A DNA stretch of 64,000 nt from Neobacillus mesonae (GCF_001636315.1 NZ_KV440949.1:4978084-5042083), one strand, 5' to 3'; counted from the stretch's first letter, positions 17,469-26,338 are shown. The notes: generated by a model not told the origin, from the letters alone. Program-made: numbers and translations.

Positions 17469-17481
17469 GGGAGTAGGTGAC

Positions 17482-17970
17482 ATGAATCAATTATTCATTA
17501 GAGATATGAACGAGGCCATTGCAACTGAAATTCTAAACTGGAAATATGAAGCACCTTATGATTTTTATGACATTGTATTTACAAGCGATGCTTTAAACGA
17601 AATACTTGAGAACCCTTATTATGCAGTAATCAATCATACCGGCGAACTAGTTGGCTTTTTTTGTATCGGTGAGTCTGCACAAGTACCGATAGGTGTTCAA
17701 TACGGTGCCTATCAAGAAAATTACGTCGATATTGGAATCGGGATGAAGCCTGAATTAACGGGTAAAGGTAAGGGAGCTGCCTTTTTAGCGTTGGTTATTA
17801 ACCATATTAAAGAGCAACACCATACACCGATGCGTTTAACCGTCGCAACATTTAATAAACGAGCGATTCGCCTTTATGAGAAATTTGGGTTTGATAAAGT
17901 ACTGGAATTTAATAGTCGGGGAATAGATTTTACCACGATGGTTAGAGATCATCTAGAGTATGAAGGTTAG
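17482..17970 (+). CDS. GNAT family N-acetyltransferase
   Basis: The 162-residue protein has a single GNAT fold. The acetyl-CoA binding motif A is the region LTGKGKGAAFLALVINH, followed by LTVATFNKRAIRLYEKFGF, typical of RimI/RimJ-like enzymes. Ribosome site GGGGAG..AGGTGAC. The substrate is unknown. It directly follows the decayed oxidoreductase. Confidence 0.88.
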   Translation: MNQLFIRDMNEAIATEILNWKYEAPYDFYDIVFTSDALNEILENPYYAVINHTGELVGFFCIGESAQVPIGVQYGAYQENYVDIGIGMKPELTGKGKGAAFLALVINHIKEQHHTPMRLTVATFNKRAIRLYEKFGFDKVLEFNSRGIDFTTMVRDHLEYEG

Positions 17971-18028
17971 AACTAGGGATTTTAGCACCTTAAAAATCTT
18001 TTTCTATAATCAGCAGCATTCCTTGAAT

Positions 18029-18057
18029 AGCCGGTCTGCCATAGCCGGCTGTTTTTT
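18029..18057 (+). terminator. Intrinsic terminator
   Basis: AGCCGG and CCGGCT flank a 10-base loop, followed by GTTTTTT. Confidence 0.8.
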
Positions 18058-18113
18058 CACAAGAAAAAGGAGACAGGTTCAATATTGGTTTATAGAAAAC
18101 AAAGGAGCGAACT

Positions 18114-18524
18114 ATGGAAACCACGATTAGAAAAATAGATAAGGGACAGGCGTGGGAAATAAGGCATGAAGTCATGTGGTCCGATAAACCCTTTGATTAT
18201 ATAAAATTGGAAGATGATGATTTAGGTATTCATTTTGGTCTTTTTAAAGAAAAAATGCTGATTTCTGTCATATCGTTATTTATCGCCAATGAAGAAGCTC
18301 AATTTAGAAAATTTGCAACTCTTCAAAAAGAACAAGGAAAAGGATATGGAAGTAAATTGTTAGAAGCTGTATTGGAGGAAGCGAAGATTCACGGCGTGAA
18401 AAGAATTTGGTGTAATGCCAGGCAGAATAAGGTGGACTTTTATAAAAAGTTTGGTTTACGAGAAACCAATTCCAGCTTTATAAAAGATGGGAAATCTTAC
18501 GTAATTATGGAGAAAAATTTGTAG
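18114..18524 (+). CDS. GNAT family N-acetyltransferase
   Basis: The 136-residue protein has a compact GNAT domain: FRKFATLQKEQGKGYGSKLL contains the Q/RxxGxG/A acetyl-CoA motif, followed by WCNARQNKVDFYKKFGL. It belongs to the ElaA/YjcF-like small acetyltransferases. Ribosome site AAAGGAGCG. The two neighbouring acetyltransferases are not close copies of each other. Confidence 0.87.
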   Translation: METTIRKIDKGQAWEIRHEVMWSDKPFDYIKLEDDDLGIHFGLFKEKMLISVISLFIANEEAQFRKFATLQKEQGKGYGSKLLEAVLEEAKIHGVKRIWCNARQNKVDFYKKFGLRETNSSFIKDGKSYVIMEKNL

Positions 18525-18587
18525 TGGGAACTACCTGATTGGAAGTATTTGAAAAAAGGAACTTTAGATTTAGAATATTTTTTCCAT

Positions 18588-18623
18588 GGCGCTATCCTGC
18601 AACAGGGAAAAGCGCTATTTTTT
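18588..18623 (+). terminator. Intrinsic terminator
   Basis: GCGCT/AGCGC stem with an inner CCTG/CAGG helix, followed by a T-run. Confidence 0.7.
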
Positions 18624-18771
18624 CATCTTAAGGCTAAATATCCTTTAAGGCTTATTGATTTATAAATTTAAAATTCCGTGTTTTCTGAATTTTCTACCCC
18701 TCGATTTACTTTAACCGTTATAATAACTAGTGGTGAATGTTTACAGAAATCTTATTATAGGGGTTGTTTAT

Positions 18772-19242
18772 ATGGGCAAATTAGTTTTAAAAGATTTCAA
18801 AGCAGTAGTGACAAGAAACAGGGGTTTATTTAAGGATTATGCAAAATTAGTACCACATGCAGCAAGACACTTCTTAGAACGAGCTAAAGATATACCTATT
18901 AACATGGGGATTGAAGTTTCTATTTATGAACCTCCAACAAACCCAAATCAATTAGAGGGTACATTTTACGTAGGTATTTTAGTTAATTCAGAAATAGAAA
19001 ACCTACCAGATGGAATGGAATATAAGCATATTCTACAACATTATGCAGTGATTAAAGGAAAGATAACAGAGATAGCTAATCTATACTCAAGAATAGATCA
19101 ATGGATTGTGGAACAAGGGTATAAGCGTGATACCCCTGAACATTATATTATTGAAGTGTATTACCCTGAGAAAAATGATCAAGAGGAAGTGGAAGTTTAC
19201 ATTCCTATTAAAAATGAAAGATTTTTAAATTTAAGAGTATGA
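18772..19242 (+). CDS. GyrI-like small-molecule-binding domain protein
   Basis: The 156-residue protein starts at ATG 18772, with TAGGGG upstream; the longer frame from 18730 lacks a ribosome site. The sequence (GIEVSIYEPP, GTFYVGILVN, HYAVIKGKI, YIIEVYYP, EVEVYIPIK) has the alternating pattern of the GyrI-like/SOUL effector-binding fold (AraC_E_bind). Stand-alone members bind hydrophobic cations or drugs. No DNA-binding domain is attached. Confidence 0.72.
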   Translation: MGKLVLKDFKAVVTRNRGLFKDYAKLVPHAARHFLERAKDIPINMGIEVSIYEPPTNPNQLEGTFYVGILVNSEIENLPDGMEYKHILQHYAVIKGKITEIANLYSRIDQWIVEQGYKRDTPEHYIIEVYYPEKNDQEEVEVYIPIKNERFLNLRV

Positions 19243-19280
19243 AAATTTAAGTTGTACTTCAATTAGTACAGTGGGAAAAA

Positions 19281-19308
19281 AGGGATTGTTTTTGCAATCC
19301 CTTTCTTT
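19281..19308 (+). terminator. Intrinsic terminator
   Basis: AGGGATTG and CAATCCCT form an 8-bp stem, followed by TTCTTT. Nothing else convincing is seen in the gap to 19586; a 24-codon hydrophobic frame at 19494 was rejected. Confidence 0.8.
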
Positions 19309-19586
19309 AAATCTTAAGAACTCATAGGACAAAACATAAACTGTTATCTTCAATAAGCGGGCCAAATAATGGAGGAGGCTATATTAATTAAAGAAGTTAG
19401 ATAGTTTGAATAAAAGGGGAATTTATCCAAAAATTCAGCGTGCTTACTACTTTGTTGTGGTAAAATATGTAATGAGAAGGATTGGGGGAGGGTGTGGATG
19501 AAAACTTAATTTCAATTATTATTTTTTTGTTAATCTTATTGGGCGTTCAAATGAAAATATTAAATTGAATAGGTGGAGGGATTTCA

Positions 19587-20333
19587 ATGGATTTGTATTA
19601 CGAAGTTAATGGAAATGGTCATCCTATGGTTCTCCTCACTGGTGGTGCGGATGTACGGAATTGGACATTGGTCGCACCTCTTTTAGCCAAACACTACAAA
19701 GTCGTTGCTTTTGACGGACGTGGGACTGGGAAATCACCGTCCCCTTTAGAAGATGTCAACCATGTGGAAGATTTGTTGTCGCTGCTTGATCATCTAGATA
19801 TCAATCAGGCAACACTCATCGGTCACTCAATGGGTGGCCAAATTGCCACTGAATTCGCTCTAAAATATCCTGAAAGGGTTTCAAAACTTGTTTTGCTTGC
19901 GCCTGGATTATCTGGGTTTAGCTATTCAAAGGAATTTGAAGAGAGTATGAAGAAGATTCATGAAGCTGCCCCCGATATCGAAAAGATGATTGAGCTTTTG
20001 CTCTGTGATCCATCGTATCGTGTTGTAACGGTGAGTCCTCACCGAAATTTGATGGTTCAAATGCTACGGCATCATATGAATCGAATGTTTGAATGGCCTG
20101 CTGTTAAATTCATTTGGCCACAGCCACCAGCCATTGAAAGATTGGAAGAATTGACGGCCAAAACATTATTGATAATAGGTAAGGAGGATTCACCCGATAA
20201 CCTTCGTGTTGCCAATTACTTTCGAAAGCACACAAAAGCTCAAATCATAGAAATTCCGGATGCTGACCATATGGTTAATCTCACCCATCCCGAAAAGCTG
20301 TATCGCCAAATTACTGATTTTATACTTATCTAA
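19587..20333 (+). CDS. Alpha/beta hydrolase
   Basis: The 248-residue protein has the nucleophile elbow GHSMGGQ, the strand after it (YPERVSKLVLLAPG), the acid Asp in LIIGKEDSPD and the His in DADHMVNLTHP. This is the common esterase/lactonase/dehalogenase-type subfamily. Ribosome site GGTGGAGGG. No signal peptide. It is not a close copy of the hydrolase at 11.7 kb. Substrate unknown. Confidence 0.88.
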   Translation: MDLYYEVNGNGHPMVLLTGGADVRNWTLVAPLLAKHYKVVAFDGRGTGKSPSPLEDVNHVEDLLSLLDHLDINQATLIGHSMGGQIATEFALKYPERVSKLVLLAPGLSGFSYSKEFEESMKKIHEAAPDIEKMIELLLCDPSYRVVTVSPHRNLMVQMLRHHMNRMFEWPAVKFIWPQPPAIERLEELTAKTLLIIGKEDSPDNLRVANYFRKHTKAQIIEIPDADHMVNLTHPEKLYRQITDFILI

Positions 20334-20838
20334 TTTATAAAACGGGCGACAATATAATTTTACAGTTCAATTAAACCAGCAAATAGTTTATCAATATTTT
20401 CAATAAAAACTTAAAATATTTCATGCTATATTCAATTTATGCATACCAAATAACCTTCCAAAGTTCGGTGAATGGAGAGTTTTAGACTGTTTTGTTGTAT
20501 TTTTAAACTAGGCTAGATCCTGGAAAGCCGATTTGCTTTTTAAAAGTGAATATATCCAATGTAAAAGTTTATTAGCACAATCTGTATTAGTCTACTAGAG
20601 CCTCGTTTAGTAATTCGATTTAACTTAAAGTACCTTTTTATGATGTATTTTATGGTAATCCTATTCGCTTCTTATTAATTAAAAAATGCAACAAAAAACA
20701 CTTATTAAGCTTGGATATAATTCCGATGAATTATTATATTAGAATTACTTTGTAATGGAATTGTAAATTGGCTGTGATACCCCTGTTATACCCTCGTAGT
20801 ATATTGGAATTAACAAATCACACTAGGAGGTAACAAGC
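20334..20838. other. Intergenic region without a recognised gene
   Basis: About 500 AT-rich bases upstream of the NlpC/P60 gene. No frame is convincing. Because c-di-AMP (ydaO) riboswitches often precede such wall hydrolases I looked for that motif and did not find it. Confidence 0.5.
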
Positions 20839-21294
20839 ATGCTAAAGAAATTCATCGTAGCCTTTACCATTTTAGCTTCTTGTGGCTCTTTGTTTGCCGC
20901 CAAGGGTGAAAAAGCTGAAGCAGCAACTTATGATTATCATACAGCAGCGATTTCAATCGCGAAATCTAATATCGGGGTTCCTTACCGATGGGGTGGTATG
21001 GCGCCAAGCGGATTTGACTGTTCAGGACTTGTGAAGTATTCTTACGGAAAAGCAGGAAGAACATTAAATCGCACTGCTGCCCAAATGTTCTATAGAGACG
21101 GATATCGACCATCTAATTTGCAGATAGGTGATTTATTGTTCTATGCTCCATCTAAGGCAAGCAGCCCAACACATGTTGCTATTTATATCGGGTACGGTAA
21201 AATGATTATGGCTTCTTCATCAAAAGGAGTTATCATTACAAGAACAAACAACCCATACTGGCATCCAAGATATATTGGAGCAAAACGAGTGTAA
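20839..21294 (+). CDS. Secreted NlpC/P60 peptidoglycan endopeptidase
   Basis: The 151-residue protein has a signal peptide (MLKKFIVAFTILASCG, cut near AEAAT) and then a bare NlpC/P60 domain. Catalytic Cys lies in FDCSGLV, the His in PTHVAIYIG, and the third polar residue is in the NPYWHPRY region. These enzymes cut stem peptides, usually gamma-D-Glu-meso-DAP. The usual LysM or SH3 wall-binding domains are absent, so the protein is a minimal form. Ribosome site AGGAGGTAAC is nearly ideal. Confidence 0.92.
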   Translation: MLKKFIVAFTILASCGSLFAAKGEKAEAATYDYHTAAISIAKSNIGVPYRWGGMAPSGFDCSGLVKYSYGKAGRTLNRTAAQMFYRDGYRPSNLQIGDLLFYAPSKASSPTHVAIYIGYGKMIMASSSKGVIITRTNNPYWHPRYIGAKRV

Positions 21295-21322
21295 AGATCA
21301 TCGTGAACGGTGGTCTTTTTTT
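21293..21322 (+). terminator. Intrinsic terminator of the NlpC/P60 gene
   Basis: AAAGATCATC pairs with GGTGGTCTTT (G-U pairs allowed), overlapping the stop codon, then a T-run. Confidence 0.8.
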
Positions 21323-21563
21323 ATTTATTAAAAAAAATTTTCTTCTATCCCCTCAAAAAATTTCCCTAAAAAATACTTTATTAAAAGTAATGGAAAATCT
21401 TGATGGTTAAGCGCTTATTCAACAAATTGGCGCTATTCTTAAATAAGTCCTTTTTTAATAAAGCCAAATATTATTCTTCAACTTACTAGCAGTAGTCTTA
21501 ATTTTAACTTAACATTTTTGGTTAAACTAACAGAAAATAACCTTTTGGTTTAGGAGTGATTAC

Positions 21564-21830
21564 ATGTTGCTGACTGGGAACATTATTTCGGGAGAGTTTG
21601 ATGAACTCATGAACGAATTTTCTTTACAGAAAGTAAAACATTTTACTACAGAATCGACTATTAAAGAAAAACAGTTAAAAAATATTAATGATTATTTGAA
21701 AAAGCACCGGAATGATATAGATGGTCAAATCATTACTTTATATGATCAAATGCCTATACGGTTGAGCCAAGAGGAGATTAACCTCTTAATAAGTGATCTT
21801 GAAAAAGTTCAGTTAATGTACCGTCAATGA
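21564..21830 (+). CDS. Small protein of unknown function
   Basis: An 88-residue soluble, mainly helical, charged protein after a TAGGAG site. The C-terminal IRLSQEEINLLISDLEKVQLMY looks like an amphipathic helix pair. No signal or membrane segment. I do not recognise the family. Confidence 0.6.
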   Translation: MLLTGNIISGEFDELMNEFSLQKVKHFTTESTIKEKQLKNINDYLKKHRNDIDGQIITLYDQMPIRLSQEEINLLISDLEKVQLMYRQ

Positions 21831-22035
21831 GATTAAATAAAAATTCAAAAAAAAGTATATTTAGTTACACCCTAAAATATTTACTATTTTAAACTGCAGA
21901 TTCAAATTTAATTAGTTCAATTTGCTAAGTTGTTTTTTTATTGTATTCATTATTTATTGAACGTTTAGAAGACATGCTCATAAAAAGGTAACGAACGTAT
22001 ATTGTTAATAACTACCTTTTTAGGAGAGATGTGTT

Positions 22036-22425
22036 TTGTACAACTATAATAACCCGTATTTGAAACACTTCAATAACGGTTATAACTATGGTAATCAATA
22101 TCTATATCCAATTCCCGGAGGTTCAACAGGGTATATGAAGAATCGTTCTGCAACTAGGGTTAAATCTTTTACCAAAGAGGAAGCAGCAGCAATTGCTTTG
22201 CTTTTAGGCATTAATTTTAATAAAAGCAAGTTTGATTTAGATGAGTTTTGGATGGGAGTAAATACAGAGCTAGAACATGGAAAAATATCCAGTCAAACGA
22301 ATGTTACAAACGACGATCCCATTATTACTGGTAAAATTGCACTGGCTCATCTTAACGAATTTCCTGATTATTATAAAAGATTAAAGGTGCTTGAAGAAGA
22401 AGCAAAAGCCTATTGGAATAAATAA
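22036..22425 (+). CDS. DUF5661 family protein
   Basis: The 129-residue protein starts at TTG 22036, 7 bases after AGGAGAG. The N-terminus is Tyr/Asn-rich (MYNYNNPYLKHFNNGYNYG). The C-terminal domain is well conserved: FTKEEAAAIALLLGINF, LDEFWMGVNTELEHG, VTNDDPIITGKIALAHLNE, FPDYYKRL. This matches DUF5661, whose role is unknown. The N-terminal extension recalls coat-like Bacillus proteins, but that is only suggestive. Confidence 0.82.
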   Translation: MYNYNNPYLKHFNNGYNYGNQYLYPIPGGSTGYMKNRSATRVKSFTKEEAAAIALLLGINFNKSKFDLDEFWMGVNTELEHGKISSQTNVTNDDPIITGKIALAHLNEFPDYYKRLKVLEEEAKAYWNK

Positions 22426-22840
22426 TTTATTGGATACTTAAATGATAAGAATCTGGAGCGAGTTTGTGACTTAGGCTAAAGAATAAGTTAGTGAAATGTA
22501 TCGAGGCTCATTTTGCAATTCTAATGCAATTTTTTCTTCTAGCATCGTGCGCAATCCTAAGGATTATGATTATAGAAGATCTATAAAATCCAGCTAATCA
22601 ATAAAGTTTTTCATACGGGTTCAAGAGCTAAAGACACGGCTGCCATTGTAGGCAGTTTTTCTTATGTCACCAATAGGGAGGATTGTTTAATCATTTATCG
22701 AATATTTATAAATATGCTTAAAGATGTAAATATGTAGGTATAAATAGCAGAACAATTCGATACGATATTTGTGAAGCTGAAAGAGGTGACAAAGATCAAA
22801 TATTTGATGTGTATTACAGTGATAAAGGAGTGATCATTTT
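22426..22840. other. Intergenic region with one small terminator
   Basis: A hairpin CTGCC/GGCAG followed by five T lies at 22638-22662. The rest has no convincing frame; a short in-frame stretch before the DinB gene (about 22745-22850) could be a coding relic but is too short to name. Confidence 0.45.
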
Positions 22841-23356
22841 TTGTCTGATATAAAAGTGATTGAAACATACAAAAACAATTTGCAAAACTATACTATTGAG
22901 CAACTTAGATATATTACAGCTGAAGGAATCTGGTCTATCGGTCAAATGTATGATCACTTAATCGTCGTTGCTCATGAGTACCTTGACAATGTGGAAACTT
23001 GTGCATCGTCAAAAGAAGAGCAATTGCTTGGGAAAACCGAGTTTGGGGAGAATTTATTTAAAAATGGAGGTTTCCCACCAATTAAAATCAAGTTACCAAA
23101 CGAATTAAATAGCCCGCCAAATAATTCGGATAGTATAGAAAACCTTATGAGCAGGCTTGATCAGGTAATACACAGAGTGAGACATTGGGAAACTAAAGTT
23201 GGTACTATAGATCCAAATTACAAAGTAAAACATGGTGGCTTTGGTTGGCTAAACGCGAAGGAGTGGTACGATCTTGTCAGTATGCATTTCGTTCATCACT
23301 TACGACAGAAATGTGAACTTGATCATAAACTTGTTAATGTTCCAAACAACATTTAA
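22841..23356 (+). CDS. DinB-like four-helix protein
   Basis: The 171-residue protein starts at TTG 22841 after AAAGGAGTGATC. It fits the DinB/YfiT superfamily: helix 1 carries WSIGQMYDHLIVVAHEYL with the first His, and the C-terminal helix carries MHFVHHLRQK with the other metal-binding His residues. The family includes thiol-dependent metalloenzymes (bacillithiol transferases), but most members are uncharacterised. A second, different DinB protein is encoded at 32.0 kb. Confidence 0.8.
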   Translation: MSDIKVIETYKNNLQNYTIEQLRYITAEGIWSIGQMYDHLIVVAHEYLDNVETCASSKEEQLLGKTEFGENLFKNGGFPPIKIKLPNELNSPPNNSDSIENLMSRLDQVIHRVRHWETKVGTIDPNYKVKHGGFGWLNAKEWYDLVSMHFVHHLRQKCELDHKLVNVPNNI

Positions 23357-23438
23357 AGAAAGGGTTATACAAATTCAACCAGTTTAATCAGAACATTGAT
23401 CAAAATTGGTGTTTTATTATGGATAAAATAAATGCGCA

Positions 23439-23666
23439 ACACGAATTGGAGATATAGATACAGTCAATCGAAATGTAGAAATAGGTTGGACTTGGATCTC
23501 ACCTACATATTGGAAAGCAAGGATAAACACAGAGTGTAAGTTTTTATTACTTCAATATTGTTTTGAAGAGTTAAAAGTGATTTGTGTCCAATTTTCAGTT
23601 AGTGGACAAAATTAGCGTTCTCAAAAAGCAGTAGAACGGATTGGAGCAGTAATGTCATTTTTGTAA
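23439..23666 (+). pseudogene. Remnant of a RimJ/RimL-type acetyltransferase
   Basis: One frame reads TRIGDIDTVNRNVEIGWTW, then SPTYWKARINTECKFLLL, then YCFEELKVICVQF and SVSGQN, then a stop, then RSQKAVERIGAVMSFL. This is the C-terminal half of a GNAT enzyme with the canonical NxRSQKAxERIGA motif broken by TAG. The N-terminal part and start are gone. It is a dead gene fragment inside the 430-base gap before the VIT gene. Confidence 0.82.
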
Positions 23667-23786
23667 CTTTTTCATATTGAAAATCAATGCCACTTCCTAG
23701 AAATAATACATTTCCTCCATACAAATTGCCCCCCATTAGGCGGGGAAGATTGTATTTTTAGATTTCCACCTACGAAAATTCACCCG

Positions 23787-24485
23787 TTAGGTGAGAATTC
23801 TCGCTAGACCAAACGCAACTGTAGCAGCAATTCCTCCAGTAATCATCGTTTGAAAAGCACTCTTCATCGGAGAAGTTCCTGTGAACCTTCCTTTTATATA
23901 TCCAAATATCAGCAAGGCAATAAGTGTAACAATCACAGAAACCATTAATGCTGTTGAAGGTTTATGGAAAATAAAATAAGGAAACAATGGAATTATCCCT
24001 CCGACAATATAAGAAATAGCAATAGTAATCGCACTTTTTCTCGCTCTGCTCGGCTCAGGCTTCTCTAATCCCAATTCAAATTTCATCATAAAATCCACCC
24101 ATTTTTCAGGGTTCTTTTTCATGGTTTCTGTAATAGATATGATTTGTTCTTCTTCGAGCCCATATTTACGGAAAATTTCGGAGACTTCTTTTTCTTCGAG
24201 CTCCGGAACTTCTCTTACCTCGCGCTGTTCACGGGCAAGTTCAGATTCGAAATGTTCCGTATCTGTCTTCCCTGCCAAGTACCCGCCGAGCCCCATTGCA
24301 ATTGAACCTGCTGCAATTTCAGCACCTCCGGCAGTGAGAATCAATGTTGTTGTATCAACAGCACCGGACAAACCAGCAGCTAATGCAAAAGGTACGGTTA
24401 GTCCGTCTGACATACCAATGACAACATCTCGAATAAAGTCAGATCCTAAAAAATGTTCTTCCACATGATTCAGGTGTTGATCCAT
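23787..24485 (-). CDS. VIT/CCC1 family iron/manganese transporter
   Basis: The 232-residue protein has five predicted membrane helices: two at the N-terminus (FIRDVVIGMSDGLTVPFALAAGL, AGSIAMGLGGYLAG), a cytosolic helical loop rich in Glu (EREQREVREVPELEEKEVSE region, the metal-binding domain), then three C-terminal helices. This is the VIT1/CCC1 architecture, moving Fe2+ or Mn2+ out of the cytosol. Conserved DG-TVP and G-Y-G motifs are present. The stop codon sits in the loop of a hairpin (23774-23800) that may act as terminator. Confidence 0.9.
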   Translation of the reverse strand: MDQHLNHVEEHFLGSDFIRDVVIGMSDGLTVPFALAAGLSGAVDTTTLILTAGGAEIAAGSIAMGLGGYLAGKTDTEHFESELAREQREVREVPELEEKEVSEIFRKYGLEEEQIISITETMKKNPEKWVDFMMKFELGLEKPEPSRARKSAITIAISYIVGGIIPLFPYFIFHKPSTALMVSVIVTLIALLIFGYIKGRFTGTSPMKSAFQTMITGGIAATVAFGLARILT

Positions 24486-24842
24486 TATTTTACCTCCAAT
24501 TTAAAATACTAATAAAGGAATTTTGCACACCATATTAGAAAAAAGAATTATTTATTAAACAAATAACAGGTATGACTAATACTGTCTGTTTGGTTTATTA
24601 TTGCCTTTATTTATTTTCTCAATTATAGTATCCATTTTTTTGAATTGAGAATCCTTATTTATGTGGTAATCGGCCGAATTAGCTTTTTTGTATCAGCGAG
24701 TTATATAAAGTATACCCTTTACTTCTTAACATACTATTCTATTTTGCCACCCCTAAAAAGAACTGGTAGATCAGTAATAATGAAAGAACTTACATACTTG
24801 ATGATGGGAGAATAAAACAAATCCATTTTGTCAAAAATAAGA
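24486..24842. other. Divergent intergenic region
   Basis: About 360 AT-rich bases between the VIT gene and the ArsR promoter. I see no gene, RNA structure or repeat. Confidence 0.4.
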
Positions 24843-24892
24843 TTGACTGGACACCAATTAGTGTCATATAATTAAGACACCAATTGGTGTCT
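24843..24892 (+). promoter_or_regulatory. Promoter with two palindromic operators for the ArsR-family regulator
   Basis: TTGACT (24843-24848) and TATAAT (24867-24872) are 18 bases apart. GACACCAATTAGTGTC (24850-24865, one mismatch) fills the spacer. AGACACCAATTGGTGTCT (24875-24892), a perfect 18-bp palindrome, covers the likely transcription start. The centres are 26 bases apart. This layout predicts repression by the first gene product of the operon. Confidence 0.88.
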
Positions 24893-24913
24893 AATTTATA
24901 AGGAGGGGGGATT

Positions 24914-25237
24914 TTGAACGAGAAAAATCAAGAGCGAGATGTTTATGTAGCTATCGCTGACCCAACAAGACGTAAATTACTTCAATTGTTGGCAGATGCA
25001 GAGGAGTTGCCTCTATACGAATTAACCGGTCAATTTAAAATGGGTCGTACTGCCGTTTCTAAACATTTGACTATCCTAAAAGATGCTGGTCTAGTGGTTG
25101 ACCGAAAAGTTGGTAGAGAAACAAGGTACCGACTAAATGCAGCTCCACTAAAGGAAATCAAAGATTGGGTATCCTTTTACGAGAAATTCTGGAGTGATAA
25201 AGTGGCAATATTAAAAAATTTATTATCGGAGGAATAA
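24914..25237 (+). CDS. ArsR-family winged-helix transcriptional repressor
   Basis: The 107-residue protein is an HTH ArsR-type regulator: IADPTRRKLLQLLADAEELP, then LTGQFKMGRTAVSKHLTILKDAGLV (recognition helix) and RKVGRETRYRLN (wing). No metal-binding CxC motif is present, so it is not an arsenic sensor. It belongs to the group paired with SRPBCC/AHSA1 proteins. The start is TTG 24914 after GGAGGGG. It most likely binds the two palindromes on its own promoter. Confidence 0.92.
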   Translation: MNEKNQERDVYVAIADPTRRKLLQLLADAEELPLYELTGQFKMGRTAVSKHLTILKDAGLVVDRKVGRETRYRLNAAPLKEIKDWVSFYEKFWSDKVAILKNLLSEE

Positions 25238-25240
25238 ATA

Positions 25241-25630
25241 ATGGCAGATGTATTATTAGATTTTCAGTTTCCAAACTCAATCAATAAGGTGTGGAACGCA
25301 TTAACAAATTCGGATACCCTTGCAAAATGGGTCATGGAAAATGATTTTAAGCCAATCGTAGGACATAAATGTCAATTCCGAAATCCGCAGTGGAATTTAA
25401 TTGTAGATTGTGAAGTATTAGTAGTGGAAGAGCCTTATAAGTTATCTTACACATGGGTAGGCGGTCCGATCAATACAATCGTCACATGGACATTGAAGGA
25501 AGAGGATGGAACAACCTACTTACATCTTGAACAAACAGGATTCGAAAAAGAAGATCAAGCGTTCAATGGGGCGAAATATGGTTGGGCTAATATGGGCGAA
25601 CAACTTAAAAATGTGTTAGCGGAAATGTAA
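25241..25630 (+). CDS. SRPBCC (AHSA1-like) domain protein
   Basis: The 129-residue START/Bet v1-like hydrophobic-pocket protein begins 3 bases after the regulator stop. Typical pieces are FPNSINKVWNALTNSDTLAKW, VVEEPYKLSYTW and TIVTWTLKEEDGTTYLHLEQTGF. ArsR-SRPBCC pairs are widespread; the SRPBCC member binds an unknown ligand. It is co-transcribed with the repressor and under the twin-palindrome promoter. Confidence 0.9.
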   Translation: MADVLLDFQFPNSINKVWNALTNSDTLAKWVMENDFKPIVGHKCQFRNPQWNLIVDCEVLVVEEPYKLSYTWVGGPINTIVTWTLKEEDGTTYLHLEQTGFEKEDQAFNGAKYGWANMGEQLKNVLAEM

Positions 25631-25683
25631 GATTTGGTGAAATATGAATTCCTGAAGCTAGGAAATAAAGAGTAAAAGGAGCA

Positions 25684-26154
25684 ATGAAAGTGTCCTATAT
25701 CGTTGATTTTAAAAATGTGTCCACAGTTGGTTTAGAGACTTCACCTGTAGTAGATGCGCTTGCTGGTTTACGTGCTAATGAAGCCCGTTACTTTATGAAC
25801 AAATACAAGCATGAATTTACGGTTGTACCAGCTAGCGAAAGCCAGGATACCCTTGATTTTGTCAACCGAATTTTGAAAGAAGAACGTGATATTGAGTTTG
25901 CGGCCAAACCTTTGGAAACGTCGCGTTTTCAAGTAGAAAATATCAAAATGGCCTACGTTTTTTATGAGGATGGTCTTTCTGTTAACGTCATGTACACGGT
26001 TGATGATCCTAAGAAGCGGGCTGTTGGCTTTAAGCTTTCTGATGGGATGGAAGTACCAAAGGAGTTAGAGGGGAAGTTTAAGTTTGCTAGGCAGAAGTCT
26101 AAACTTGCTGGAACAATTCGGGGTTCGTACTTTGTAATTAAAGGAGAATATTAA
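25684..26154 (+). CDS. Conserved protein of unknown function, third gene of the ArsR-SRPBCC operon
   Basis: About 156 soluble residues with no signal peptide. AAAAGGAG ends only 2 bases before ATG 25684, so GTG 25690 (8-base spacing) may be the true start. Notable segments are DALAGLRANEARYFMNKYKH, VYTVDDPKKRAVGFKLSDG-like C-terminal strands and KLAGTIRGSYFVIKGEY. I do not recognise a named family. It lies 53 bases after the SRPBCC gene with no terminator between, so it is probably co-regulated. Confidence 0.75.
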   Translation: MKVSYIVDFKNVSTVGLETSPVVDALAGLRANEARYFMNKYKHEFTVVPASESQDTLDFVNRILKEERDIEFAAKPLETSRFQVENIKMAYVFYEDGLSVNVMYTVDDPKKRAVGFKLSDGMEVPKELEGKFKFARQKSKLAGTIRGSYFVIKGEY

Positions 26155-26221
26155 AGTAAGCAAAATAGTAAGGAGTAAATCCTGCCATTTTTCAGAATTT
26201 AGTCTTTTTTTCATTGAAATG

Positions 26222-26264
26222 AGTGAAATCTATTTTTCACATTAGGTAAAAAATAGATTTCACT
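26222..26264. terminator. Long AT-rich bidirectional hairpin
   Basis: AGTGAAATCTATTTTT (26222-26237) and AAAAATAGATTTCACT (26249-26264) form a perfect 16-bp stem with an 11-base loop. It lies between convergent genes and probably terminates both directions. Confidence 0.7.
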
Positions 26265-26338
26265 GGCGGGAATCCTATTTTAAAGTGAAAATCCTCTCTG
26301 GTTCCCCACATTTTCCTAATACTTCAACCTTGATGTTT

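Noticed and set aside
19494-19568. 24-codon hydrophobic frame (GTG start) before the second hydrolase gene
   Set aside because: The GGGGGAGG site is only 2 bases from the start, and no family is recognised.
20334-20838. Possible c-di-AMP riboswitch before the NlpC/P60 gene
   Set aside because: The conserved ydaO motif elements are not found.
22745-22850. Open stretch that could be a coding relic before the DinB gene
   Set aside because: Too short, with stops just upstream and no recognised family.
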